Positions 47,282-60,341 of a stretch of 64,000 bases of DNA are shown one piece after another. The translations under genes were made by a program, and so were the position numbers. The number at the start of each line of letters is the position of its first letter. Position 1 is the first letter of the stretch. The notes beneath the pieces are model-generated. The model did no database searches and was not told the DNA's origin. It saw only the letters and a program-made list of their open reading frames with translations. Source of the DNA: Euptelea pleiosperma (lineage: Eukaryota > Streptophyta > Magnoliopsida > Ranunculales > Eupteleaceae); assembly GCA_035048495.1 (NCBI GenBank), contig CM068552.1, positions 29,886,154 to 29,950,153 of the forward strand, given 5' to 3'.

Positions 47282-50200
47282 TCAATCCTTTTTGCAGCAA
47301 ATCTGAACCCCACAACATTTCTTTCCCTCCACCGAAAAATGGATTATCTGCTCCTTAATGTGTCTCTGAGCCAAAACACCACACCTCGAACTCGATGACC
47401 ATGCAGTATATAATGTTTCAGCAATGTCCATAGTGAACCCATTACTACTGAGAACAAGTAATTGCAACTGCTTTGCCACACCAATAGCTGTTGAAAGCTC
47501 TTGAATCAACTGACATTCTGGGAATGTAGTATTCCTTCGACAAGAACTCGTGCAACTGTCTTCGAAACCAGATAAAATGGGCTCCCCCCTGATTGGGGCA
47601 TCTTCACTATCAGCAACTTCAAGGTGATTGCACTCAGAATTTACTACACATAAGCCTCGTCGAGCACTTTCAACTTCCTCAGGTACACATCTCTTGGGAT
47701 TAATGTCTGACAAGCTGAAGTTTGACTGTAGAGGTTTTGGGCTCCCTTGTGCTGCTAAATCAGATTGTGAAGTACTCTCCTTAGCCAAATCAATATTTTC
47801 TGCAAGATTGAGCTCTTCTAAAGAGTTGTTCTCTGCAAATGACAAGAGAACCATCAAATAGGTTTGATTTAGAACTCAAAGGCTAGTTGAAACTAACTTG
47901 GGTTTAAGGGCTTTAACCTGCTAGTGCCTGAATGATTTTAGTAACTCCTGCAAGCCCAAGATGGCACTTGTTAAGAACCAGAACCTTCAGACAGCATTGT
48001 GGTTCCAGGAGTGATGACACCAAGGCATTGACACCCTGTTTTCATGCTTTCAGTCAGATTCTCTTCAAGAAATAGCTCAAAGGAACAGAAAAAGCTCAAT
48101 TGCCAATAATGTCAAAAGAAGAAACTCCATGGAAGATCTTGCAGAACGAAAAGCTCTTTCCAGATTACTGAAATGTTGAATGTTAATCAGACCAACGACT
48201 AGAAACCAATTACAACCAATAAACATTATGGGTCTTCTAGTTTTCAGTTGGTGTGCTAGAATGCTAGGTCAATTATTTTGATGGGGTTTTGTTTTCTGCT
48301 ATAAGTCTATTCTTGAATGGACTTTCTTGAAAACAAAAAAGTTCATTGATTGGCTTGCACATTTCATTCCTATGTATACAAATAACAGAAGCCGAGCACT
48401 TCAAGCAGTTGGAAACAAACTTTAGAAGAATCGCCAAAGAAGTTGGAGTTATTTTGTTAACAATAAAATTAGGGCAATACGACTCAAACCATAGACCCTC
48501 TCAGTAAAACAGATCAAATTTATTATTATCGAGATGATTCGAACTGTTTCAAAGACCCAACAAGCATTTTTTTTTCTGCATGGAGCTCTTTCATCAACTG
48601 ATATAAATATCAGCTTGTCCGCCATTTTGTTTGCAAGTCTACTTAAGAAGAGACTTATAGCAGTAACCAAACACACCAAGTAATCATGGTTCCAAACCTC
48701 TAAAGCCATGCTGCTACATCAAACTAGTGCTGTGTAGGTTTGATAGAAAGTTATTCTATTCCATCACAATACAGTACTTGCACAAAAATCAATCCAGACT
48801 GTCCACACTTAGGCCACGCTTTTGGCGGGACAAACCAAAAGTGACACCATTCAGACAAGTTTAACCATCCAATCAAGGTAAGGACAACAGCCTACATTTT
48901 TATGTTCACGTTGGGTTTTACTCTGCTTTTGATTGGGTTGTCACATAATCTATAATGCTTTGAAACAGTTTGTTTTCCTTGTTAAACCACTCCTCTTATA
49001 CGATAATCTGGACAGAAAATAGCAGGTGTAAATTTCTGAAAGAGTACATTACCATTGAAAATCTGTTCAACCTGTCTCTGAGTAAGCAATCTACAATACT
49101 CTAATAATTAATTTTTATTGGGAAGATATTTTACATCTGATAAGAGAGTTGTATTTTTTTTTTTTTTTAATAAGTAGTAATTTATACTTCTATCTACTTG
49201 CATAAAAAAAGTAAATGAATCCTTAAAAAGTTTAAACAAGAACCATAATTGCAGAAAAGTTGCTACAAAGGCCCATAAAATATCTTAATAGATAATGATT
49301 AAGCATAGAAACATCATAATGATCCAAAACCAGATAAGACATGGATGCATGATCCATCATAGACCTTAAGTGTCCCTAGAAAATGAAAGAATCAAAACAT
49401 AATCTATTGTGTTACTGACGCAGGACAACGGCTCGACCCGCGATTTTTAGGACAATGGAAGGGGGTGATAGAGAGAGGGAGAGACCGAAAGAGAGATAGA
49501 GGGATATAGGAGAAATAATGGTGGGAATCGCTCCCTTGGTCTCACGCCAAACCCATAAAGGGAAAAATTATGCACAAAGCATTTAAATCATCTTCAAAAG
49601 ATTCATTCATAATTCATTCAATCGATCCCTAAAATCAAAGGATTACATCCTATTTATAAAACTCCCAAATTGGACTTTTCTAATTTTAGTCCAATTGAAT
49701 TTTCCTAATTCTAATTAACTAAAATAAGAAACTCCTAATATTGCAATCAATCATAAAAGCCTAATTGGAAACAAATTATCTAACTTTAATTGAAAAAATC
49801 CTAATTAAACTAAAAATAAAGAAATCAAATCTTCATGGGGCCCACGTATCTAAAAATAGTTCAATCCAAATTTACTATAAATAGTAATTTCAAGATTTAC
49901 TAAATAGAAAAAATAGGGTCTACTTGCATGACCGGGCACTGATTCGGTGTAGCGGCGCACATCGTAGTTGAATGCTCCCGCATCAGTTACACAACCTACA
50001 CTCCTTCACCTGTAGATCTATAACGTAAGACAAACCTCCTAATCACAAGAGGCCAGGAACTGGTTTTGTTTGTCTAAATTCCAGCTCGATTAGACCTCTC
50101 ATGAATAGAGGAGCCTCCTATATTGGAAAGTCAACTCAAATTGAAAGCTTCAAGTCATCCAACTCGGTGGGAAATGTTGAAACTAAAGACGTACAGATGA

Positions 50201-53200
50201 GTTCATAAATAGTTTGCTGGGTATTCAATTTCAGTCAACCAAAATAGCCTTGTAAGTACCCCATTAGAATCATAAACAACCGTTATAGGAACATCCCAAT
50301 ATCTAATGCAAAGCTAAAATAACAAAGAAAATGGGAAAAAGATTATGGATAAACTCAACTATTACCACTAAGTTAGCATAATTGTAAATATTGCTTTGAG
50401 AGCTGTATGGTATATCAAGATTCACAAGAGGAATAGAAAAATCATTTGCACTTAGAAGAGTTAACAAATTAAATAAGTTTACGCACTCAAAGGAGACAAA
50501 TTGCCAACATTAGCATGACTAATAACGAATGAAGCTTATGCCCTGACTGCTGACAGTCAGCCAACAAAAAGAATAGGATTACACTATTCTCTGTTAGTTC
50601 TTGCAGCATCTATAATCATGTCCTTGAGAAACCATCTAGTATGAAGCAGTAAAGCACAGAACACGCATAACATTAGTGAAAACCGAAAGAGTTTGCAACC
50701 TTCACGAATCAAAGTACAAACCTCTTGCCCAAGGGAATTTCCTCCAAGGTTCAGTTCAAGAATACCACCAATGAAACCGATGTCCTCACATAATCTCAGA
50801 AAATAATGAGATGTCAGTCCACAATATGATAGGTCAAGCTTCACAAGCTCTTGAGGCCCACTGGACAATGCTTTTGTTAATTCTAGTGCTCCATCCTACC
50901 ACATCACATTAATATCTGGTCAAAAATAAATATAAAGGATTCACATTGCTTCCAAAGCAAAATCTGTCAAAAAGATACATAAACATGAAGAATACTCACA
51001 GCTCCAATACTAGTACCCCCAAGCATCAACCCTGACAAGCATGAGGTTTTGGCAAGTTGACAAAGGCTATCAACTACGAGATTGCCTAGCTTTATACCAT
51101 TCAAATTTAGTTCCGCAAACCTACAAACATGCAAAATATTCGTATAAGTTAGTTCCTTACAGTTACATTTAAGCAGCATTTTACTAAAAACCCATTTCTA
51201 GAAAAGAAAAAAAAAGACTACACCTCTTTAAAGAAGCTAGTTTGGTCAATAGATTAACCATAGCATTTCCAGATATAGGGTTGTTATGACCTGTTTGACA
51301 GGTATTGGTCATAGAAAACCTATTAGGCACAGAAAAAAATAATTGACTACTTGTCCAAGTCTGTGACAACTGACAAGAGGCTGAAGAATACCTAAGAAAA
51401 GTTGTGCAAGTACAGATCCTGAATCCATTGCATCAGCAACCTTTTGAATTGTTCTAGATGTAATAGAGCAGCGTTCTATTTTTAAGCTATAAAGGGCTAC
51501 AGAACAAAGAAAATCTATCAGCATACGAAACATGGAATCTCTGCAACATGAAAACATAAAAATTTGAAAAAACCCCAGATAATAGAAGTATCTGCAGCAC
51601 GAAAAGCACTAACCTTTGCAATTTCCCAAGATAGTTGAAAGATAAGACCCACATGCATCTGTGAGACGGTTCCCGGAGATATTAAGCACTTCCAATCGAG
51701 TAAATAGTACAGGGCACTCACAAATCTGTTGGTTAGAAATACAAACTCTTATTAAGGAGCTGTTTGAAAAGTGTTTCCCTTAGTAGTAATTTGGAACCTT
51801 TAAGTTCATTATCATATAACAGCAGGAAATCTCAATGTCTCTCCAAAGAGATGTAAATCTTGCCAAACGCTAATTTTTTCCATTGAATCAGTAGCCCAAT
51901 CTGTGGAAAATCTTCATTGCAAATTATCTAAACTTCCCCAGGTTTCACCTTTATCTCAATGTATTGTATGTATGTTGAATGCTGTGGGATCCTCCAAAAG
52001 ATTTTCTAACGGGAAAAAGAATTAAAAAAAATGCAAAAAGGTGAATTCTGGAACATCTGAAGATGAAAAGACTTTAAGAAAAATATGTTGAGAACCTGAA
52101 ATAAAGCAGTTGGGCCAAATTGATTGCAATGCAAGTCCAATGTCAAGCCACCGTATTTTTGGCTTGATGATATAAATATTTGTTGAAGTTTTGCCATTGT
52201 TTCGTTTCCTGGAAGATGGCAAAGGAATGGATGATTTAGTACAGACTTAAATTTACAGGTCAACTTATAGTTTAAGGGAAATGAAAAACGAATTAAAGAG
52301 ACCAGCTACCTTTAAAAAACATGCAAGAAATAGTTATATGTTTATAATACCAAGCCAACTTCTATTTTTTTTTTTTTTGATAAATAGTCAACTTCTAAGA
52401 ATCAAATTAATAATGGCAAAAAACGGGATATTCACCTAAAAAATTATGTGAAAGGTCTAACATGGCAATTGCATTGTGCTCATGCAGTGCACTTAATAAG
52501 GGAGTTATTGATATATCTCGCAATTCACATTCAGACACAATGACTTCATCTTCCGAAACCTAGCAACAAACACATGATATCCTCATAGTTAGAAGTTAAG
52601 ACAACATGTTGCATCAAATTTTGATAAATGGCCCGCAAATAGATCATAGAACACAAGCCAAAGGCTATGCTACACAACTATCAGATATCAAATGGTAACA
52701 CTAACCTCCAAGTTGTATAATTTCTTAAGCAACATCATATTGGGCGCCTCGGACAACTTCTTACAATAATCAATATATGACTTCATCAAGCGCTTCTGAA
52801 CCCAACCTGTACAGAAAAAGCATCAGCAAAAGTTGAGTATTACAACTATAATGAATTATTTGTATAAAAGAAACTTAGAATTATAGTCGCTATTTAAAGA
52901 CTAGGTTTTCGGTTTTAACAATATTTAATCACCGATGAGATTCTACAATGTGACAAGACTCAAGATGATGCAAAGGTGCTGTAGACATTTCTAAGGATTA
53001 GGGTAATTTTGCTAGGTTTGTAGTTCTGGAGTTGAGAACAGGTCCAATTCTAAATTTTTTTCTTTCCCGTCAAATCCTTTACCCATAATGGACAATGAGC
53101 AACATAGATGTGAACAAGAATGTAAGTAAGATGAATCTAATAAGATATTTGGCAGGTAGACCAATGCAACAAAACTAGTACAGTAATATCACCATATCAG

Positions 53201-56200
53201 GAAAGCTAGGACTTCCATGTTACATCCTATAGGGAAATTTAATAAAGAATAAGACAACACCAATATAACATACACACGGCCACAGAGCCAAAAGCAGTAG
53301 CTGAAAGCAAGATGCATGACAAATTAAGATTTGTCCAAAGAAGAGTATCATCGTGTGTTTGACACATGAATAGAACACCATGTTCAACAAAGCCAAATTT
53401 TCAGAAAATGGAGTGTCCATTTTTTTCTGATAAGAAATTAGGCTAGTGGGTGAAGATGGTTCTGAACCCAGGTCTGAGATATCAACACTCACAAACTTTA
53501 CCAACTTATCAAGGTGGTATATGATAACATTAACAGAAGCCCAGGTGATAGTGTATGTTCTATTCATAAACATGCACTCGTAGTAAAAGTATTTGGAAAT
53601 TAGAGGCTCGCTAAGACTCAATAATAATAAATACTTGAAACAAATCACAGCATAGGTCATACCATCAATAGCTACTTCAATCCAGCCATTTCCCCAAATA
53701 TAATCCTTTAAAGTTTCAACTGCTTCTGAGGATTCCAGAGCTTTACCGTCACACTTCATATGCCGAATGACGGGTAACAGACCTGATAAAGTTTGCCCTG
53801 ATTGTTAGTAGAAAATAAATGTGTTTCCACAAATGATTGTAATGGTAAAAACTGTTGATCAAACATGTAGAGCGACCAAGTCATTTGTTTTGCCCTGGTG
53901 GGGCTGATCGTTGACTGGGCAATTTTTGGGAATTTTCTTTTTAACTCATTGTTGCAACCACGTATTTGATTTAAAATGACTTGGATAGTTATTGCAACAA
54001 TGAGTTAAAAGAAAATTCCCAAAAATTGCCCAGTCAATGATCAGCCCCACCAGTTGATCTGCTTAGATAGCTAACTATTGACTCGTCAGCTTTTTTATTG
54101 ACTGAGCAAGTCATGACCAGCAGGAATTAAAACCAAAAACTTTAAGTTCTGCTCATTTTGTAGGTTAATTTGGATTGTAGAAGGGGGATTTTATACTTTT
54201 AAAGCACGTTAAAGGAGTAGAATTTTATCCTTTGCCAATCCCCCACACTTTTTTCTCTCTCTAGGCCTACATTTCTCCTGATTGATCTGTTCCCAAATCC
54301 ATCATCTTTACCCATCCTTTGTCACTATTTTCTTTGTCCTCAGCACAGATCTATCTTTCTTGAGTTATTTCCCACTCCTACACACTTCATCTCTTCCTAA
54401 CCTTAGATCTCCTTTAATCTATTTTGTCTCTAGGTTTATCAATTTCCTTGTTGTGTGTGTCTTATACAAAGGTATCAAGCATTTATTTTTAAATATTTGT
54501 GCTGAAGATTTTCTAAAAAACTGCTAGTGACTCTGACATGACCTATTTCCTCATTGACTCAACCAAGTCCATTTGCCAAACTCACTAAGTGATCTCAAAG
54601 TCAAGGATAACATCAAGCACATTGGTGAACAAGCTTGGAAACGCAAAATTGGATGATTGGTGACTACCTCTCGACCTCTTCTCTTCAGAGAGCTGTAAAT
54701 AGTACAAGCATGCCACTTCAACCTTCATACAGTCAGTGTTTAACTTATCACCAGCCATGCAAGAGAGTGCATCCACATGTATCATGCTATCTTCAATTTT
54801 GAACGTGATACGATGCTGCAATCAGTACCAAAGAGCAATGAAGATTTTAGAAAAATCTAATAAATGATGCACACAAAATAATAAAGTGCAATGTGAAGTT
54901 AACATTCAGAAACATTTCTATGCAGGTTATTGAATTTAGTAACACTTACACCATATTCATCATCAGAATTATGCAGATTAAAACCTGCACCTTTTTGGTT
55001 TTGCAGCAGGTTATCAGAGACATGATGACCATTAATTTTAGAACCACTCTCAGCAAAATTTGAAGCATTAGCAACTTCCCCAGCACTTAAAGAGCTGAAA
55101 TGTGCACCATTCCCAGCAGCTACCTTAGGGCTCCCTGATTTATAGGAACAAGTGCTTTCTTCAAGATTTATGGGTGTGCAGGCACTGATTATGTCTTTGG
55201 AGGCAACAAGATGTGAGAAATCCTAGCAAAGCAATACCCTAAAGAATCAAGCACTTAACAAATTCTTCTTCCACCCAAAAAGAAAAGTAACAAAAACAGC
55301 ACATTGAAAGCTTGGTTGACAATTTAGTGATATTTGTTACCGGAAATTGATTGGCAAAACCAGTTGTTCCATCACTCTTCCTAACTGAGAACAGTCGAGT
55401 GAAAGTAAATCTCAGTCATTAATAGGTAAAAGAATAAAATTAAAAAATATTTGATTTACTTGATAACGGGAAGTATAAATCTGAAATCACATAAACACTA
55501 GAACCCACACTTATCAAAAGTAGCCGCAGCCTCTAGTGGCAATTTATGAAGCCTTCCTCTTGAGAACTCCGCCTCATCATCTCCTTCACTGTCATCATCA
55601 GAAAGGACTAAACGAACACGTTTACGACCAACGATTGGCTGCTGATTATCAATTGATTTACTCAAAGTTTCGGGAGAAGCTTCAGTTGGCTTAATAGAAA
55701 CGCTGTGTTTTTCTACTTGAGACGCTTTTGACTTGGAAAAATTCTTACTGGACCGAAGAAGTGAAATCAGAGGAACATCGTCCTTGAATTCATCAAAACT
55801 AGTAAGTGCTTTTGATCTCGTAGAAGCAGAATCACTTATCTTCGGTGAATTGCATCCATTGGACCTATTATCTGATAAGTCATCATCCCCTTCTGTTTCA
55901 GTTTCAGAGCAGCACTCCCTCGCAAGATTTCGCACTTCAAGTTCTGTATTCCTTGAGCATTTCAAATCATGAATTATGAGCTTCAATCTCCTGCACAGAA
56001 GCATCTTTCCTTCAGCAAGAGATATGACCTAACAGTAAAGCCCAAGTGCAGAAGGCTTACATGAACCATAATTACCTGGCCTCTTCAACATTGTCGAACC
56101 TTATCATGTGGCTATAATGCATATTATCAAGTGCAGAAACCTGTACAGAAGGGAGTTTTGCTTCAACTGCAATTCTGCAAAGAGTAGAGTATGAGAGCAA

Positions 56201-59090
56201 GGCAGTGTGAACCTTGGGAAGCTATTATTAGTTAGTAAATCTACTATTCTCTGGCCAAGAATGTCAATTCACAAGTAAATAGAATATATGATCCCAAGAA
56301 TGGAGATAATTGCCTGTAACCCTCCTCAAACGCGTCTAGTGCACCAGCCCAATCACCATCTGAATCCAAGACATCTCCAATATTAATCTTGGCTAATGCT
56401 TGCCCCTGAAATTATTATCACTCCAAAATAAGAATCCATCAAAGAATAAAGCTCATCCATGAAAGCAATAGCCTTGTATAATGATGTTAGATAATTAAAT
56501 TGTAAATAGGTTAATATCAAACAAATCAAATAGAAGAGGTTTCTTATTTACCAAGGTTATCTCTGGACTCGGAATTTCAACAAAATCAAATTAAAAAGGT
56601 TACCTCCAAGTTCCCTATTGACTTGTATGTGTTCCAACTCTTCATGTACCATTTATGGGCTTTTTTGAAGTTCCTGAGCTTCTGGTATGACTCCCCAATG
56701 GCCAGAAAGGAATCACCCGACTTTTCCTTGTCACAGAGTTCGCTTGCTACTCTTTTCTTCCTTTTTGCAAATTCCCGATGCTAGAACACGAGATCACATA
56801 AGAAACGACACAAAGCCAAAGTGTCAAACCGGGAGAACAGCATTATGAGAAGTCCCTGACTATGCATGTACTGTAAATTTTAAGGGCATCTCAAATTTAC
56901 CAGAGAACCCAAACGTGTGGTTCAACTTGATTGGCAAGAGCCACACACAAGATGGGGTGTCTTTGGTTGCAATGACTGCTATGCACTGTAATTTTGTCCG
57001 ACATAAATAAAAACCAAGTTTACAGAGATTATAATTATCTGGAATAATGCTAAAAAAAAGCACACAAATGCACCTGTGGGAAGAGGACACATAATACACA
57101 CCCTCTAGCTGTTGTGTTGGCTAAATAAAATGAATCGACTTACAGTTATCATTGTACCAAAAACACCCTTGAGAAATCTCCTTATATTATGAAGAAACAT
57201 TTGGGGTTGGGAAAAATCATATGGCAGACAAAATGGGTATGGAAAGTACACAAACAAAACTTACTTTAAGCCATGCAAATATCATGCTGGACTTCTCAAT
57301 GAGACGGTCAAGAGATGTATTCTGCTGGAGAAGACACTTTCTCTCACGTGGTGTACCTCTAGCCATGGTTGTGGTTCTTGTCAACTTCTTGAGATTCTGC
57401 TCTTCTTTCTTCAACTCATTCATTACCTTAACCGCTTCTTTTACGGTTTCAATATTCTGATCAATATTATCAACCAAAGCATCCTCATCTTCCATGGATT
57501 TCGCTATATCAAGCGCCTTCTGATAGCAGAGAATTGCTTCTTCGTACTTCTGAACCCGGTAATGTAATTCACCAAGATTGATGTACCCCTTTGCCTCTCC
57601 TTGACGATGCCCAATTCTCTTACAGATAATGATGTCCCTCTCTATGTGCTCTCGAGCTTTATCCCACATTCTCATCTCCATGTAAACACTTCCAAGGTTG
57701 TGATGAAGCCTGCTTCGCCCATCGTCATCTTCGTTCACCTCTTCTTCATCACAAATCTTTAAGCCTTCAAGAAGGATCTTCTGTGCTTCTTCCAAGTTAT
57801 CAAGATCCATTTCGAGCATGCCAAGGTTATTATGGGCGTCAACGAATTCCTTGAGGAAATGTGAAGATTTGTTAGATATGTTTTCCTTGAGAGTGAGAGC
57901 AAATTTCATGGCAGACTTGAAATACTTCTTGGCATTCCGAACAGAGTAGTGGTCATCATCTGATTTTAAAAACATTTCATGGTAAGTCCGACCAAGCTGG
58001 GTGCTGGCCCTTTGCTGCTCAACAAGGTCATTGGAGTCCTTTGCTAGCTCTAAATGCTTTTTCTGCAGTCCGACACAGTGAATCTGAACTCAGAATCAAA
58101 AGAAAAAACACTAGAAATTTGAAATAAATTTAAAAAGTGTACCTGGTAGATTAGAGCTTCGTAGAGTTCAAATTACTAACTTATTTGGATGCCCATTTTG
58201 CCCCAGAGGAAGTGACTTACTAAAGCTTTTTCATGCAAAATGCATCTTTTCCTGGTGCAAAATGGCAAGCCAAACAGGCCCTAAAACTAAACAAGAAACA
58301 AAGGATTAGAAAGAAGAAGATTCAAATGGGTATCTGATAGATTAGGACTTCACTGAATACAAAATTAAATTAAACTAAGAAAGACGGGACTTCGACAGAA
58401 GATTCAAAAGGGTAGCTGATAGATTAGCGTTTCACTGAATCCAAAAATCTAAATTAAAAATTCAAAGAAGATTCAAAAGGGAACCTAATGGATTGGGGCT
58501 TCATTGAATCCAGAATCAAAATTAATCTAGAGGGAGAGAGTGAGAGAGTGAGGGAATTCAAAAGGGTAGCTGGTAGGTTAGGGCTTTATTGATGCTAATT
58601 TGCGCAAAAAAAACGGTATTTCTAAGATCTATTTGTGCAAAAAATATCTTTTTTGGTGCAAAGATGGCGATCCCAAAAAGGCCTGATACTAAATAACAAA
58701 CTAGTGATTTTTAAAGGAGATTCAAAAGAGTTTATGCCAGATTAGGGCTTCATTGAATCCAAAAATCTGAACTAGTTTTAAAAAAGAGGGAATTTGGAAG
58801 AAGATTCAAAAGGGTACCTGATAAATTAGGGCTTCTTTGAATTCTTGGAGACGGAGATAAACCTCCCCGAGGGACTGGCATGTGGGAAGGAGTTGTTTCT
58901 CCGGAAGGAACTTCACGGAGACCTCGTAGTCGATGCGGAGCCATTTGAGAGCTTCGACGTACTCTCCTCTGTTCTTGAGGATGTCTCCCATCATGTTCGC
59001 CCAACGAGCTTCCTCTTGGTGGTTTCCCACCATTGATGCCTGTTTGTAAGCTCTCTTCGCCGTACTGAGCTGTACATCCTCTCGCACCAT
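47282..59090 (-). CDS. TSK: TONSOKU (TSK/BRUSHY1/MGOUN3), TPR-LRR replication-repair factor
   Basis: Twenty exons (plus-strand coordinates): 59090-58818, 58062-57265, 56780-56604, 56405-56314, 56174-56076, 55990-55511, 55380-55341, 55222-54950, 54815-54668, 53782-53663, 52806-52706, 52559-52436, 52208-52096, 51725-51614, 51496-51392, 51290-51224, 51120-51000, 50895-50722, 48035-47918, 47832-47282. All phases agree; the total is 4086 nt, 1361 aa. The N-terminus ([27 protein letters not shown]) and exons 2-5 are TPRs (to about residue 480). An acidic, Ser-rich linker follows, then a ubiquitin-like/HRITFK region (about 744-870), leucine-rich repeats ([27 protein letters not shown]) and a Cys-rich end ([11 protein letters not shown]). 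Known role: reads new H3.1/H4 chromatin and supports recombination repair, genome stability and meristem order. The Arabidopsis protein is slightly shorter (about 1311 aa). Intron 4 has a GC donor. No disabling change seen. Confidence 0.95.
49416..49985. mobile_element. Solo LTR in TSK intron 18
   Basis: 570 bp, begins TGACGCAGG and ends CCCGCATCA, with an exact 5-bp duplication GTTAC on each side (49411-49415 and 49986-49990). TG...CA ends, short inverted tips and a 5-bp target site define an LTR; the absence of an internal region makes it solo. It is inserted in the 2.7-kb intron between exons 18 and 19. Confidence 0.85.
53435..53520 (-). mobile_element. SINE fragment in TSK intron 10
   Basis: On the minus strand AAGTTGGTAAAGTTTGTGAG resembles a tRNA D-arm (A box) and CCTGGGTTCAGAACC a B box, about 35 bp apart. 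It is closely related to the unit at 60185-60292. Confidence 0.65.
53896..54052. repeat. Long perfect hairpin in TSK intron 9
   Basis: TGGTGGGGCTGATCGTTGAC ... is mirrored by GTCAATGATCAGCCCCACCA with arms of about 65 bp that differ at only one or two places, around a 28-bp loop. It could fold in RNA. It looks like a young fold-back element or a recent inverted duplication. Confidence 0.85.
58137..58850 (-). repeat. Repeated copies of the TSK exon-1 donor junction in intron 1
   Basis: The exon-1 3' end (minus strand AAAGAAGCCCTAATTTATCAG then GTACCCTTTTGAATC) recurs about six more times in intron 1, near 58731, 58566, 58482, 58412, 58334 and 58142. Copies keep a near-frame of the end peptide EALIYQ (for example ELYEALIYQ at 58142). 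Two keep a GT at the donor place (58142 and 58482); others are changed (CT, AT). Confidence 0.8.
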
Positions 59091-59340
59091 TATCGTATTG
59101 CTCTCTGTTCGATCTGGTTTGATCTTTGAAGGGTTTTGCAGAGACGGGAGAAGAGATTTCGATTCCTGGGTGTGTTTGTTTGTTCAAATAAAAAATGTGG
59201 CAGAGATGAAACTCCCGCCAAAATGTTTTTGGGGTTTGGGTTGGGGCTTTTTGACCGGGGATGGACTGTGGGCATTGAACGGAGCCGGGTCTGACCCGAG
59301 AGACAATCCGATTCGAATCTATGTTTTGTGATTCGGGTTT
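59091..59340 (-). promoter_or_regulatory. TSK: TSK promoter-proximal region
   Basis: The sequence directly upstream of the ATG contains 'cgggagaag', GGCGGGAG (minus strand of CTCCCGCC at 59211-59218), a possible E2F-like TTTSGCGC/GGCGGGA site, as expected of an S-phase gene. The match is partial and inferred. No TATA box stands out. Confidence 0.3.
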
Positions 59341-59422
59341 CTAAAATATGATCTGAATAAAAAACGGGTCGAATCTGGATTAATCGGATTCAGATCTTGA
59401 AGTAGGAAGTGTGAACTGTGAA

Positions 59423-59759
59423 CCATGGTTTAAAATAATATTGTTTAAACGGTTTTAACAGCTGTTTAAACGGAAACGCCCCAAGCCCATTACGTTAAAA
59501 ACCGTTTTGACACTTAGAAATTAACGGCCATTTTTTTTCGTTCTAACGGTCATAAAATCCATTAAATTCCGTTTTTCAAAATCTGAAATTCAAATTTTGA
59601 ATTTTGAATTTAGCACCATTTTTTCCGTTAAATTCGTTAGAATCCATTAAATTCTGTTTTTCCATTTTTTTTTTTTCATTTTTTGACCTTGTCCGTTACA
59701 ATCTGTTTTAACGGTTTTAAATGTAACACCCCCAGTCAGTTAAAACGGCCGGTTTGAAC
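59423..59759. repeat. AACGGCCGTT-family MITE
   Basis: Begins CATGGTTTAAAATAATATTG and ends AAAACGGCCGGTTTGAAC. The internal ATTTTGAATTTAGCACCATT block is conserved. Confidence 0.65.
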
Positions 59760-60184
59760 ATTCAGTTCCGATCATATCCAACTATCCAACCTGTATGGAT
59801 ATGGATCACACAGATCTTGGTTCGCATACTGATCAAGGAATATGAAATCAAGCTAATCAGGATCCAGATAAACTTGCTCAAAATCAGATTTGGATATGGA
59901 TCTACATGGATTCGACCCGGGTCTCACCAATTTCAATACTAGCTTAATACCAGGCATTGCCATACTTTCAATACTATGTCAGGCGGCAATATTCTAGCAA
60001 TCAAAAGTGTCCAAATGGTGGGTTCCATCTAAAACCAGAACCAATGTTGTTAGTTCTTATTGGTTCCGGCTCCTATCAGTTTCGGTTCTCAAAAAGATGG
60101 ATCCGGATCCGGAATCAATTATTTGGTTCTGGTCATTCCGGTTCCAGGTCCATTGGTTCCAATCTTTTATTTTTGCAAGGTAAG

Positions 60185-60292
60185 CCTGTTTTTTAAAGAG
60201 ATCAGTGACTCGGTGAAGGCGGGTTTTGAGCCCAGGTCTATGATATCATCACCCACAAACTTTACCAACTGAGCAAGCTCTCACCTTCAATT
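60185..60292 (-). mobile_element. tRNA-derived SINE
   Basis: The minus strand reads TTGCTCAGTTGGTAAAG (A box, tRNA D-arm-like) and, about 35 bp on, CCTGGGCTCAAAACCC (B box), then a short body. The family is shared with 53435-53520. Confidence 0.7.
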
Positions 60293-60341
60293 GGTTCCAA
60301 TCTTGATAATATGACAATTTTAACCTTGTATTCATGAGTTC

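Noticed and set aside
52022..53759. Unspliced frames inside TSK (for example the 179-codon one at 53220-53759)
   Set aside because: They are an exon plus read-through of the neighbouring intron; the spliced TSK model explains the coding parts.
59098..59331. 77-codon plus-strand frame opposite the TSK start
   Set aside because: No motif; it overlaps the TSK first exon and promoter. A divergent gene is not supported.
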